Translations under genes and position numbers: made by a program
Origin: a virus
Direction: 5' to 3' (one strand)
DNA: 58,426 nucleotides
Virus record (IMG/VR): IMGVR_UViG_3300046012_001130
Location: 1-58,426 of that record
The notes under the pieces: model-generated
The model's input: only the letters and a program-made list of their open reading frames with translations
Told to the model about the DNA's origin: nothing
Databases searched by the model: none
Part shown: positions 15,747 through 23,904 of the stretch, in pieces
Layout: each line of letters starts with the position of its first letter
How positions within the stretch are numbered: position 1 is the first letter of the stretch

Positions 15747-17219
15747 ATGACGATCGACATCAACAGCACCAATCGCGTCGCGCACGGCAAGGTCCGCGAG
15801 TCGACGTTCGGCGTCATTCCGACGAGCCCCGCGATCAAAGCTATCCGGGTCACTTCGTCCAGCTTGAGCGCCAAGCCGACGACGATCGTCTCCGACGAAA
15901 TTCGCTCCGATCGCCAGGTAACCGATCTCAATCTCGTCGGCACGCAAGCCGATGGGGATGTCGGCGCGGAACTGTCCTTTCTGGCGCAGGACGATGACTT
16001 CGAGGAGGTGCTGCAGAGCGCCTGGGTCAGCAATCCGAACATCGTCAATATCGCCGCCGACACGCAGATCAGCGCGCTGACAGCGACGACGGCCACGGTG
16101 GCGGCGGGCGGCGCCGCCTTTCTCGCCGGCATGATCGCGCTTTTGTCTGGATTTACGACCGCCGGCAACAACAAGGCCGCTGTCGTTGCCTCGAGCACCG
16201 CGACGACCGTCGTTTTTCCATCCTCGACGTTCACCGAGGAAGCCGGCGCGATCCCGGTCGGCGCGTCGCTCCGCGCGGTTGGCGTGCAAGGCGCCGCCAG
16301 CGATATTGTGGCGACCGCCGGCCCGAACGGTCTCAGCTCGACGCTGCTCGATTTCACCACCCTCGGCCTCGTCGCCGGCCAATGGATAAAAGTCGGGGGC
16401 GCCGCGGCCGGCGCAAAGTTCGCGACCGCCGCCAACAACGATTGGTGCCGCATTCTGTCGATCGCCGCGGATGCGATGCTCTTCGACCGCGTGCCGGCAT
16501 CCTGGGGCGCCGACGTTGGTACCGGCAAGACGATCTCGATCTTCTTCGGCGATTATCTGCGCAACGGATCGACGCTCCTTTCGTCGACCTTCGAGCGGCA
16601 ATATCTCGATCAGAGTCCGGTCTCCTACGAATATCTGACCGGCATGTGCCTCGACAAAGTGGCGCTCACCGTCTCGTCGCAAAAAATCATGACGATGGTG
16701 AAATCCTATATCGGCGAGACCGGCACGATTTCAACTTCACGCGCCTCCGGCGCCAGCGATGTTGCAGCGCCGGTCAATCAGATCCTCAACGCATCGGCCA
16801 ATGTCGGCCGCCTCGGCGTCAACGGCGCGACTGTGACGGGGCCGAATTATGTGATGGAGGCGACGATCGACATCGCCAACAATCTGCGACCCCTCAATGC
16901 CGTCGGCAATCTCGGCGCCATCGGCATGGGCAACGGCGAGTTCACGTTGACCGGCTCGCTCAATACCTATTTCGGCGATCTGACCTATTACAATCTTCTG
17001 CTCGCCAACAGCGCCAGTTCCTTCGACTTCCGCGTTGGCCGCGCCGATGGCAACAAAGAGGCCTATTTGTTCGACATGCCGCGCATGAAATTCTCCTCTG
17101 GCGCACCGACCGTGCCAGGCAAGAACCAGAACGTCATGCTGCCGCTCGCTTTCCAGGCCCTGCGCGATCCGACGCTAGGCTACACCATCCACATGCAGAG
17201 GCATTGGTATCTGGAATAA
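15747..17219 (+). CDS. Major tail tube protein
   Basis: A 490-residue protein of the long tail-tube type (phage tail tube protein 2 pattern): an N-terminus INSTNRVAHGKVRESTFGVIPTSPAIKAIRVTSSSL followed by IRSDRQVTDLNLVGTQADGDVGAELSF, then long beta-rich domains. The length suggests a tube domain plus added surface domains. A tail assembly chaperone follows, as expected. Confidence 0.88.
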   Translation: MTIDINSTNRVAHGKVRESTFGVIPTSPAIKAIRVTSSSLSAKPTTIVSDEIRSDRQVTDLNLVGTQADGDVGAELSFLAQDDDFEEVLQSAWVSNPNIVNIAADTQISALTATTATVAAGGAAFLAGMIALLSGFTTAGNNKAAVVASSTATTVVFPSSTFTEEAGAIPVGASLRAVGVQGAASDIVATAGPNGLSSTLLDFTTLGLVAGQWIKVGGAAAGAKFATAANNDWCRILSIAADAMLFDRVPASWGADVGTGKTISIFFGDYLRNGSTLLSSTFERQYLDQSPVSYEYLTGMCLDKVALTVSSQKIMTMVKSYIGETGTISTSRASGASDVAAPVNQILNASANVGRLGVNGATVTGPNYVMEATIDIANNLRPLNAVGNLGAIGMGNGEFTLTGSLNTYFGDLTYYNLLLANSASSFDFRVGRADGNKEAYLFDMPRMKFSSGAPTVPGKNQNVMLPLAFQALRDPTLGYTIHMQRHWYLE

Positions 17220-17280
17220 CAGTTCCCACCCTTTCGGCCATCCACTCGCTTAATACAATTCCTTTGTTGAAGGTGATCCT

Positions 17281-17712
17281 TTGAATCTCTCGAGCATCAA
17301 GATCGATTCCACTCGCATCGACGGCGGCGAATGGGTTGAGGAAATCCCGGGCCTCGGCGATCTGCGGCTGAAGGTGCGCGGTGCGCAATGCGCCGCTGCC
17401 AAAGAGCTACGCGCTAAGATGATGCGGGCGTTGCCGCGCAGCGACGTGCGCCGCGACGGTTCGCTGCCGGTCGCGGTGGCGGAGCGCATTCAAAACGAGG
17501 TCCTGGCCGGCGCCATATTGCTCGACTGGGATAATCTCGCGATCGACGACAGCGCCGAGAAAGCCCCCTTTAGCCCGGACCTGGCGCGAAAACTGCTCGC
17601 CGACCCCGATTACGATCTTTTCCGCGCCGGCGTTGCCTATGCCGCCGAAATCGTTCAGGCCGGCCGCGCTGAGCACGAAGAGGATCTGCTGGGAAACTCC
17701 AAAGCGCCCTAG
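17281..17712 (+). CDS. Tail assembly chaperone G
   Basis: A 143-residue protein that coats the tape measure during tail assembly. The start is TTG at 17281 with gaaggtg upstream; no ATG is available. It ends in an acidic helix (RAEHEEDLLGNSKAP). The GGGAAAC heptamer near its end allows a -1 shift into the downstream frame, giving the longer GT product. Confidence 0.82.
   Translation: MNLSSIKIDSTRIDGGEWVEEIPGLGDLRLKVRGAQCAAAKELRAKMMRALPRSDVRRDGSLPVAVAERIQNEVLAGAILLDWDNLAIDDSAEKAPFSPDLARKLLADPDYDLFRAGVAYAAEIVQAGRAEHEEDLLGNSKAP
17691..17697 (+). promoter_or_regulatory. -1 ribosomal frameshift site GGGAAAC
   Basis: The heptamer fits X XXY YYZ exactly in the G reading frame (G GGA AAC). After slipping, translation continues LQSALGWQLEWAEH and so on with no stop until 18032. 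This is the conserved G/GT chaperone mechanism of long-tailed phages. Confidence 0.88.
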
Positions 17713-18032
17713 GCTGGCAGCTCGAATGGGCGGAGCATGCCGATCATCTCGCCGATGCCTTCGAGGCTGACGGACGGCCGCTGCCGGACCATTTGCTGCG
17801 ACCGCTGCTGCGGCCGGAGGCGGTCGCGCTGTTCGAAGCCTGGTCGGAACTTTCTTCCGATCGGTCGATGGGCCTGACGATCGGGCCCATTCCTTTCGCC
17901 TCGATCGACCGTTACGCGGCGCGCTACGGCTTCGACGCGCCGGACGATTTCGATCTGCTCCGCCGCGCCGTGCGCGCCATGGATGCGGTCTATTTCGAAT
18001 ATCGGGCGCAGCAGACGGCAGCACGGAAATAG
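17697..18032 (+). CDS. Tail assembly chaperone T extension (made as GT fusion by -1 frameshift)
   Basis: The frame opens before the G stop and has no ATG or GTG in its first 30 codons, so it is most likely translated only after frameshifting. The product would be about 250 residues: 139 of G plus 111 here. The T part (GWQLEWAEHADHLADAF..., PEAVALFEAWSELSSDR) is helical and typical. The tape measure follows 12 nt later. Confidence 0.83.
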   Translation, partial: LQSALGWQLEWAEHADHLADAFEADGRPLPDHLLRPLLRPEAVALFEAWSELSSDRSMGLTIGPIPFASIDRYAARYGFDAPDDFDLLRRAVRAMDAVYFEYRAQQTAARK

Positions 18033-18044
18033 ACGGAGGGGACG

Positions 18045-21000
18045 ATGGTTTCGCTCGATCTCATCCGCAAAGTCACCGTGCAATATCAGTCGACCGGCGC
18101 CGAAAAGGCCGCCGCCGATTACGACAAGCTTACCTCAGCACAGGACAAGGCGGCCGCATCAGCGACACGCGTCGAGGCGACGACCGAAAAGCTGTCGCGC
18201 ACGCAATTGAGCGTGTCGGGCGCGACCGAACGTTATGTGCGGGCGATGGACCCTGCCGCCCGCGCGCAGGCGCAGGTTGAGCGCGGCGAGAGGCTGATGG
18301 CGGCGGCCCGCGCCCAGGGCTTGCCGATTACCGCCGCCATGAATAACGCGCTCGAACTCGCGCGCAAGCGGCACGAAGAATATTCGAAAGCAGCCGAGGC
18401 GAACACGCGCGCCATCGGCCTCAATCGCATGCAGATGATGGAATTCGGCCATGTGGCGCGAAGCGTCGCCGATTCCGTCGCGGCGGGCGCCAATCCATTG
18501 CGCGTGCTGAGCCAGGAAGGCGGCCGCGTCGCGCAAATTTTCACCGAAGGCCAGGGCGGCGTTGGCGGCACCTTCAAGGCGCTGACCAGCCAGGTCGGCC
18601 GGCTCGCCTTTTCCTGGGTCGGCCTCGGCCTCGCGGCGGCTGGCGCGAGCGCCATCGGCGCCGGCGCGGCTCTTTCCTGGGCCAGCGCGCAAAGCCGGCT
18701 GGCGGCCTCGCTGAACGGCGTCGGGCGCGCATCAGGGCTTAATCTCGCTGGGCTCAATAGCGCCGCTCGCGCGGCTGCGACGGCCGGCGGCCTTTCGACG
18801 CCTGAAGCCCGCACTCTGATGGCGGGTTTTGCCGGTACGGGGACGATCTCCGGGTCGTTGGGGCAAAGCCTTGCCGGTTCAAGCCGACGCTTCGGCGACA
18901 TAACCGGCCAGTCGACGGCCGATGCCGGTGCCATGCTCGCGAAGCTCTTTGCCGATCCGAGCGCCGGCGCCAAGGGATTGTCTAAAATATTCGGCGATCT
19001 CGACGCGCGGACGCTCGAGCTGATTCAATCGGAGCAGGCTAGGGGCGAAATCGTCGCCGCGCAGAAGACCTTACTCGACTCCTTTTCAGCGAGTCTGAAG
19101 GCGGCGACCGATAACACCTGGAAGTTGCAGGACTGGGCGCAGAACGCCAAAAACGCCGGCGCCAATTTCCTCGATCGGATCGGCGCCGGCATCGCCGAAT
19201 TGGTCGCGAAGCCGCCGCTGGCCGTGCAACAGACCGATATTCAAGCCCAGATCGGCGTTCTGAGCCGGGAGCGAGGGCAGGAGGGCAATGTCGCGCGGCT
19301 GCGCGCGCAATATGAGACGAACCAGCAGATCCTCGATAAGGAGGCGCAGCGGGCGCAGGCGGACGCTCGCCAGCAAGCTGCGACGCGGCTCGGCAATCAG
19401 GCGGCTGATGCGGTACGAGCGGCATTGCCGGATTTCGTCCGTGCCAATAGTCTTGCCGACCGCATCGGCCTGTTGCGCAACGCCGCCGGCAATAGCGATG
19501 CCATGCACGGGCTCGAAGGTTTTGATGTCAACGGCGCGCTGTCGCGCAGCCTCATGCAGCAGCGTAATCTCGATCCCGGCCGTCGTGCCGCGCAGGACGA
19601 TCTGCTTTCCATTCAAAATAGCCAGGCTCGCACGCTGGCGGAGAAAATTGCCGTCGATGCCGAAAAGGCGCGGCTTCAAGTGCTGCGCGATACGGGCGAT
19701 GCGTTGCAGGCGGCCGCCGCGGCGGAATCGGCTCGCAACGAACAGATCGCCGCCGCCAACCGTCAGGCCCAGGATGTGGTGAAACAATCGGGCCGCGATT
19801 TGCAAATGGCCGGAATGTCGCCCTATCAGCGGGGACGGCAAGAGATTGAGAATCGTTTTGCCGATTTGCGCGAGCAGTTGACGGCTTCGCCGACTCAACT
19901 CGCCAATGCGATGAGGCCGCAATTCTCCACCGATATCGACCGGCTCGGCGATGCGGCGACGCGGGCCGCCGATGCGCTCGACCGCATCGCTAATGACAAT
20001 TCGCCCTATGGATCGGTTCGGGCTCCCGGTTCTATCAGCGGCGGCGCGTCGGGGCCTTGGGGCTCCGTTCGCGCGCCGGGCTCGATCAGCGGAAATAATC
20101 CCGGCAACCTCGAAGTTTCAAGCTTCAGCGCGGGCCAGCCTGGCTTCATCGGCGGCGGCCGTTTCGCCAGTTTTGCGACACCGGCCGACGGCTACCGCGC
20201 CGCCAACAATCTGCTGACCTCCTATGTTCACCGTGGCTACCGGACGCCGGCTGCAATTATCAACCGCTGGGCCCCGCGCAGCGACGGCAATGATCCGGCG
20301 GCCTACGGCGCCTCGATCGCCAAGATCGCCGGCCTCGATCCGAATGCGACGCTTGGCTTCGACGCACAGTCGCGCTCTCGCCTGCTCTTTGCCATGACGA
20401 AGGTCGAACACGGCTCGTCGCCTTATGGCGAGAGCGCCATCGCCGGCATGTTGCAAGGCAAGGCGCCGGTCGGCCTCACCACCGCAGGAGCGGTCGCCAC
20501 GGCGCACAGCCAATCGGTCGCTGCCTATAATATCGAATCAATTCAACAGCCTTTCAAGCAATCCAATCAAGCGCTCAAGGATCAGAATCTGCTGCTCGAC
20601 GTGCAACAGAAGGCCTTCGGCAAATCGAAAGCTGAACTCGAAGGCCTGCTCGCGGCGCAAAAGCTTTATAATGACTTCACCGACGCCGGTGTGACGGTGA
20701 CGGCGGCCATGAACGAGCAGATCCAGGCTTACGGTGCCGGCGTCACGACGCTGAATCGGCGCCAGGAGCAAATGCAGAGGCAACAGGACGCCATGGGCGC
20801 GGTGCGCGATGTTGGATCTAGCTTTATCGACTCAGTCGCCCAAGGCCTCGCCACGAGGCACCGCAACGTCCACCAGACGATCTTCGGCAGCGCCATGCAT
20901 AGCGTCGGCACGAGCCTTCTCTCCTCCGGCGAGCGCGCTCTGACGGGCGCCTTGTTTGGCGGTGGTCGCGACGGCGGCAACGGCGTTCTAGGCAGCCTCT

Positions 21001-21425
21001 TCGCATCATTGTTCGGCGGCGTTGGCGGCGGCGGCGCGCCGATGCAGCTCCACTTCGCCGGCGGCGGTGTGATGACGTCGCGCGGTCCGCTCGCCTTGCG
21101 GCGCTATGCTGGCGGCGGGGTCGCCGATAGCCCTCAACTCGCCATGTTCGGCGAGGGTTCCGGGCCGGAAGCCTATGTGCCGCTGCCCGACGGGCGTTCG
21201 ATTCCGGTCAATATGCGTGGCCGTTCGGGGCCGGCTCAGCCCGGTCATACCTTCAATAGTTCGACAACGATCGTCATGAATGGCGGCGACGATCCGAAAC
21301 GCCAAGCCTCGCAGCTGCAGGCCGAGCTCGATCGGCGCGACGCAAAGCTCATGCAGAACGTGCAGCGGAATGTCGGGTCGATGCAATCAACCTGGAATCG
21401 CCGCTATGGCAAGGCCGCCGGCTGA
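18045..21425 (+). CDS. Tail tape measure protein with internal lysozyme-like domain
   Basis: A 1126-residue tail length ruler. The N-terminal third is helical (MQMMEFGHVARSVADSVAAGANPLRVLSQEGG) with hydrophobic Gly/Ala segments. A separate domain starts at NNPGN (about residue 684) with FATPADGYRAANNLLTSYVHRGYRTPAAIINRWAPRSDGNDP, a pattern known from virion-associated murein-degrading domains. The C-terminus (GGGVADSPQLAMFGEGSGPEAYVPLPDGRSIPV) is a classic tape-measure end. The domain may open peptidoglycan during DNA entry. Confidence 0.94.
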   Translation: MVSLDLIRKVTVQYQSTGAEKAAADYDKLTSAQDKAAASATRVEATTEKLSRTQLSVSGATERYVRAMDPAARAQAQVERGERLMAAARAQGLPITAAMNNALELARKRHEEYSKAAEANTRAIGLNRMQMMEFGHVARSVADSVAAGANPLRVLSQEGGRVAQIFTEGQGGVGGTFKALTSQVGRLAFSWVGLGLAAAGASAIGAGAALSWASAQSRLAASLNGVGRASGLNLAGLNSAARAAATAGGLSTPEARTLMAGFAGTGTISGSLGQSLAGSSRRFGDITGQSTADAGAMLAKLFADPSAGAKGLSKIFGDLDARTLELIQSEQARGEIVAAQKTLLDSFSASLKAATDNTWKLQDWAQNAKNAGANFLDRIGAGIAELVAKPPLAVQQTDIQAQIGVLSRERGQEGNVARLRAQYETNQQILDKEAQRAQADARQQAATRLGNQAADAVRAALPDFVRANSLADRIGLLRNAAGNSDAMHGLEGFDVNGALSRSLMQQRNLDPGRRAAQDDLLSIQNSQARTLAEKIAVDAEKARLQVLRDTGDALQAAAAAESARNEQIAAANRQAQDVVKQSGRDLQMAGMSPYQRGRQEIENRFADLREQLTASPTQLANAMRPQFSTDIDRLGDAATRAADALDRIANDNSPYGSVRAPGSISGGASGPWGSVRAPGSISGNNPGNLEVSSFSAGQPGFIGGGRFASFATPADGYRAANNLLTSYVHRGYRTPAAIINRWAPRSDGNDPAAYGASIAKIAGLDPNATLGFDAQSRSRLLFAMTKVEHGSSPYGESAIAGMLQGKAPVGLTTAGAVATAHSQSVAAYNIESIQQPFKQSNQALKDQNLLLDVQQKAFGKSKAELEGLLAAQKLYNDFTDAGVTVTAAMNEQIQAYGAGVTTLNRRQEQMQRQQDAMGAVRDVGSSFIDSVAQGLATRHRNVHQTIFGSAMHSVGTSLLSSGERALTGALFGGGRDGGNGVLGSLFASLFGGVGGGGAPMQLHFAGGGVMTSRGPLALRRYAGGGVADSPQLAMFGEGSGPEAYVPLPDGRSIPVNMRGRSGPAQPGHTFNSSTTIVMNGGDDPKRQASQLQAELDRRDAKLMQNVQRNVGSMQSTWNRRYGKAAG

Positions 21426-21427
21426 AC

Positions 21428-22156
21428 ATGAACATCGGGCCACCCGGCATCGAGTTCAGCCTCGAACTTTGTCCACCCGGTCGCATGACCATGCCGCGCA
21501 TCATCGGCGCCGGCATCGAAGGCGGCCGCTCGCTGTCGGGCATCAGCCAAGCAATTGATGCGACGGGCGGCGGCTTTGTCGCGGTCGATTACAAGATGAT
21601 CCAGCTCGGAAACGTCAATCAGGACCGGCTGCGCTATTTTAATCGCCTCGGATTCCTGAATGGTGGCGTTCGCTCGATCGTTGTGCCGCTGCTGGTCGAC
21701 GCCGTGTCGCCCCTCGCGTTGGGCGCGTCACTTTTCATGGCCTCGAAATTCTCGGATACATCGCACTTTTCCGACGGGTCGTCATTCAGCCAATCCGCGA
21801 TCGCGGCCGTCACGGTCGGCGCCTTCGCGCTTAACGCGTCGACGATCGTGATCAAGATCTTGCAAGGCTCACCCCTGCAGGGCGGCGAATGGTTCGGATT
21901 ATTCCACCCGACCAAGTCGAACCGCGCCTATTTGATCACCGATGTCGATTCGAAGGCGACGAACGAGGATGGTTCCGCAACCTATTCAGTGGCGATCCGA
22001 CCTCCTCTGCGCGGGCCGATCGGCGACGGAAGTGAAGTCGATTTCCTTCGTCCGCGTTGCGTCATGCGGCTGGCTCCGGGAACGACGCTCTCGGTCGATG
22101 TCGAAAAATATTGGTACGGGACGCCCGACATCAGTTTCGTCGAGAGCTTTCCGTAG
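21428..22156 (+). CDS. Distal tail/minor tail protein
   Basis: A 242-residue beta-rich protein immediately after the tape measure, in the Dit-like position. It contains ALNASTIVIKILQGSPLQGGEWFGLFHPTKSNRAYLITDV, a typical tail-tip pattern in alphaproteobacterial phages. It probably forms the tail-tip hub with its neighbours; the family is not firmly identified. Confidence 0.68.
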   Translation: MNIGPPGIEFSLELCPPGRMTMPRIIGAGIEGGRSLSGISQAIDATGGGFVAVDYKMIQLGNVNQDRLRYFNRLGFLNGGVRSIVVPLLVDAVSPLALGASLFMASKFSDTSHFSDGSSFSQSAIAAVTVGAFALNASTIVIKILQGSPLQGGEWFGLFHPTKSNRAYLITDVDSKATNEDGSATYSVAIRPPLRGPIGDGSEVDFLRPRCVMRLAPGTTLSVDVEKYWYGTPDISFVESFP

Positions 22157-22762
22157 ATGGCCTATATCGACGATGCGACGATCGTCGCCTTGCGCGGCAA
22201 CGTCAACCTGGCGATCTTCTTTCGCGTCGGCGCCGATCCCGTCCTGCATCTCTGTCTCGGCGTCAATGACATTCCTGCCGGCATCCCGGTGCTCGATCCA
22301 GACGGCACGGTTTATACGGGCGCGGGCCAGCTTCTCAGCATTCCTGATCTCGAAAGCTTGATCAACGGCATCGCCGACAAGGTATCATTCTCGGTTAGCG
22401 GCGTAGCGCAGGCGTTCAGCGAATTCTTTATCGAAAATGCGCCGCCGGTGCTTGGCGCGCTCTGCACCGTCGGCCTCGCAGTGCTCGATGAGCGCTACCA
22501 GATCGTCGGATCGATCGTGAGCCTGTGGGAGGGGATGGCGGATTACTGGGCAATGGAACAGCAGCCTCAGTCCGACGTCACCAAGCCCCTAATGCGCACG
22601 ATCGCGCTGGTCTGCTCGAGCGGCTATTCGGCGCGCGGTTTCGCGCGGCTCGAAACCTACACGTCGCAGGCGCAGAAGCTGAAATATCCGACCGATGATT
22701 TCTGCAATAATGTTCCGCGCTATTATCAAGGTCAGGTCGTGAGTTGGCCGAGGTATACGTGA
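22157..22762 (+). CDS. Minor tail protein
   Basis: A 201-residue protein starting directly after the previous stop. It contains LWEGMADYWAMEQQPQSDVTKPLMRTIALVCSSGYSARGFARLETYT and PTDDFCNNVPRYYQGQ, patterns found in tail-tip proteins upstream of DUF6950 and tip genes. It likely belongs to the baseplate-like tip. Confidence 0.68.
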   Translation: MAYIDDATIVALRGNVNLAIFFRVGADPVLHLCLGVNDIPAGIPVLDPDGTVYTGAGQLLSIPDLESLINGIADKVSFSVSGVAQAFSEFFIENAPPVLGALCTVGLAVLDERYQIVGSIVSLWEGMADYWAMEQQPQSDVTKPLMRTIALVCSSGYSARGFARLETYTSQAQKLKYPTDDFCNNVPRYYQGQVVSWPRYT

Positions 22763-22911
22763 GAGACCCAGACGCACTTGATAAGGCCGCAGTCGTCGAA
22801 TGGATCAACTTAGGAGATGCGCATGAACCGCGTTCGCCTTGCGTCTTTGGTATTTGCGATCGGGTCTGCGGCGGTCATCATTCTCGTCTGCGCGTCCGTG
22901 TGGGTTGCTGA
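22759..22911 (+). CDS. Possible small overlapping gene
   Basis: A GTG overlapping the previous stop (GTGA) opens 50 codons beginning (M)RDPDALDKAAVVEWINLGDAHE, which looks protein-like, then runs under the next gene in another frame with a Cys/Arg-rich end. No separate ribosome-binding site. It may be a remnant or chance frame. Confidence 0.28.
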   Translation: MRDPDALDKAAVVEWINLGDAHEPRSPCVFGICDRVCGGHHSRLRVRVGC

Positions 22912-23059
22912 ACATCCTCTAGTCGCCCAAGGTAACATAGTCACAACGGGCTGCCGGGGATGCGCAACGGCCCCTCCCGGGACGTTTGTGACCAAGGATG
23001 GGGGAACGATCGACCTCACAAATGCGGTCATCAATAGCAGCGCGCGCGCCGCACCTTGA
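22823..23059 (+). CDS. Small membrane or exported protein
   Basis: A 78-residue protein with one hydrophobic N-terminal segment (LASLVFAIGSAAVIILVCASVWV) followed by a Cys/Gly-containing outer part. The ATG at 22823 has aggag 6 bases upstream, better than the ATG at 22817. Its stop overlaps the next start (TTGA). It sits inside the tail-tip region; function unknown. Confidence 0.6.
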   Translation: MNRVRLASLVFAIGSAAVIILVCASVWVAEHPLVAQGNIVTTGCRGCATAPPGTFVTKDGGTIDLTNAVINSSARAAP

Positions 23060-23253
23060 TCGGCCTTCTCTGCTTCCTTGTCGGCGCGGCAATCGCTGCA
23101 TTCGTCCGCTGGCGGCAGTGGCGCCGAGGCGCCTGTACCGAACGACGCCTCTATTGCAATCCGATAGATTGGGAGGAATTCGAGGCCCATCGCAAAGAAA
23201 CCCGCAATGATCACTCCTGCGTGACGGTCGGACCAGGATTACGCCGACTTTGA
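23056..23253 (+). CDS. Small membrane protein
   Basis: A 65-residue protein started by TTG overlapping the previous stop. It has a short hydrophobic N-terminus (IGLLCFLVGAAIAAFV) followed by a basic, Cys-containing soluble part. It converges with a minus-strand gene, overlapping its 3' end by 15 nt. Probably a partner of the preceding membrane protein. Confidence 0.5.
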   Translation: MIGLLCFLVGAAIAAFVRWRQWRRGACTERRLYCNPIDWEEFEAHRKETRNDHSCVTVGPGLRRL

Positions 23254-23460
23254 GTCTTTGAGGTATCGGCAGAACTCAGCACGCGCCATCGCTTCTACCG
23301 CTTCGTACTGATCCCCTGTCATGTTCCCATCCGGGTAGAGGCGATCGAGTTCTTCGACTTGTTCCTCCGTCAGGATGCCGCCGTAGGTAGCCTGGTAGCC
23401 GTGGACCGTCGTCCCGTCGGGCAACGTATTCGTGATGATTGTCGCGCCATGCCGCGTCAT
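23239..23460 (-). CDS. Small inverted gene (moron candidate) in the tail module
   Basis: The only minus-strand frame with clear coding character between 0 and 33.8 kb. It encodes 73 residues (TRHGATIITNTLPDGTTVHGYQATYGGILTEEQVEELDRL...), acidic and soluble. aaaggga lies 5 bases before the ATG. It fits neatly between the preceding plus-strand gene and the DUF6950 gene. Independent transcription from the lysogen would be typical of a moron. Confidence 0.6.
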   Translation of the reverse strand: MTRHGATIITNTLPDGTTVHGYQATYGGILTEEQVEELDRLYPDGNMTGDQYEAVEAMARAEFCRYLKDSKSA

Positions 23461-23493
23461 GTGGTCCCTTTCACATTCAGGCCGGAAGAAGTG

Positions 23494-23904
23494 ATGCTGT
23501 CGCTGGAAGACTATCTCACCGTAGCCATCCATCGTCCATGGGCCTGGGGTGCCGTGGATTGCTGTTTCTGGGCGGGCGACTGGATCATGGCGGCAACCGG
23601 CCGCGACCCGCTAGCGCCCTACCGCGGCACGTATGACAGCGCGCTCGGCGCTGCCCGGCTGATCAAGGGCCGCGGCGGTCTCGTCGAAATGGTCGGCGCT
23701 GAAATGCAGAATCTTGGTTTCGAGCCCACGGTCGATTGTTCGGACGGCGACATCGCAGCCATCGCCTATCCCGCCGGCGACGAGCGTCATCGCGCCGCCG
23801 ATGTGTCGGTAGTCATTCGACGCGGTCCTTGGTGGCTCGCGCGCGCCTTGAACGGCTGCATCGGACTAGAGGCAACGCCATTGCAGTGCTGGAAGATTTT
23901 ATGA
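23494..23904 (+). CDS. DUF6950-like tail-tip protein (NlpC/P60-type position)
   Basis: A 136-residue protein with the family pattern LSLEDYLTVAIHRPWAWGAVDCCFWAGDWIMAATGRDP and YRGTYDSALGAARLIKGRGG. The DCC motif near residue 22 resembles the catalytic Cys region of NlpC/P60 peptidases, which occupy the same slot before the tip protein in related phages and GTAs. Start: ATG at 23494 (or GTG at 23491) with ggaag upstream. The stop overlaps the next start (ATGA). Confidence 0.78.
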   Translation: MLSLEDYLTVAIHRPWAWGAVDCCFWAGDWIMAATGRDPLAPYRGTYDSALGAARLIKGRGGLVEMVGAEMQNLGFEPTVDCSDGDIAAIAYPAGDERHRAADVSVVIRRGPWWLARALNGCIGLEATPLQCWKIL

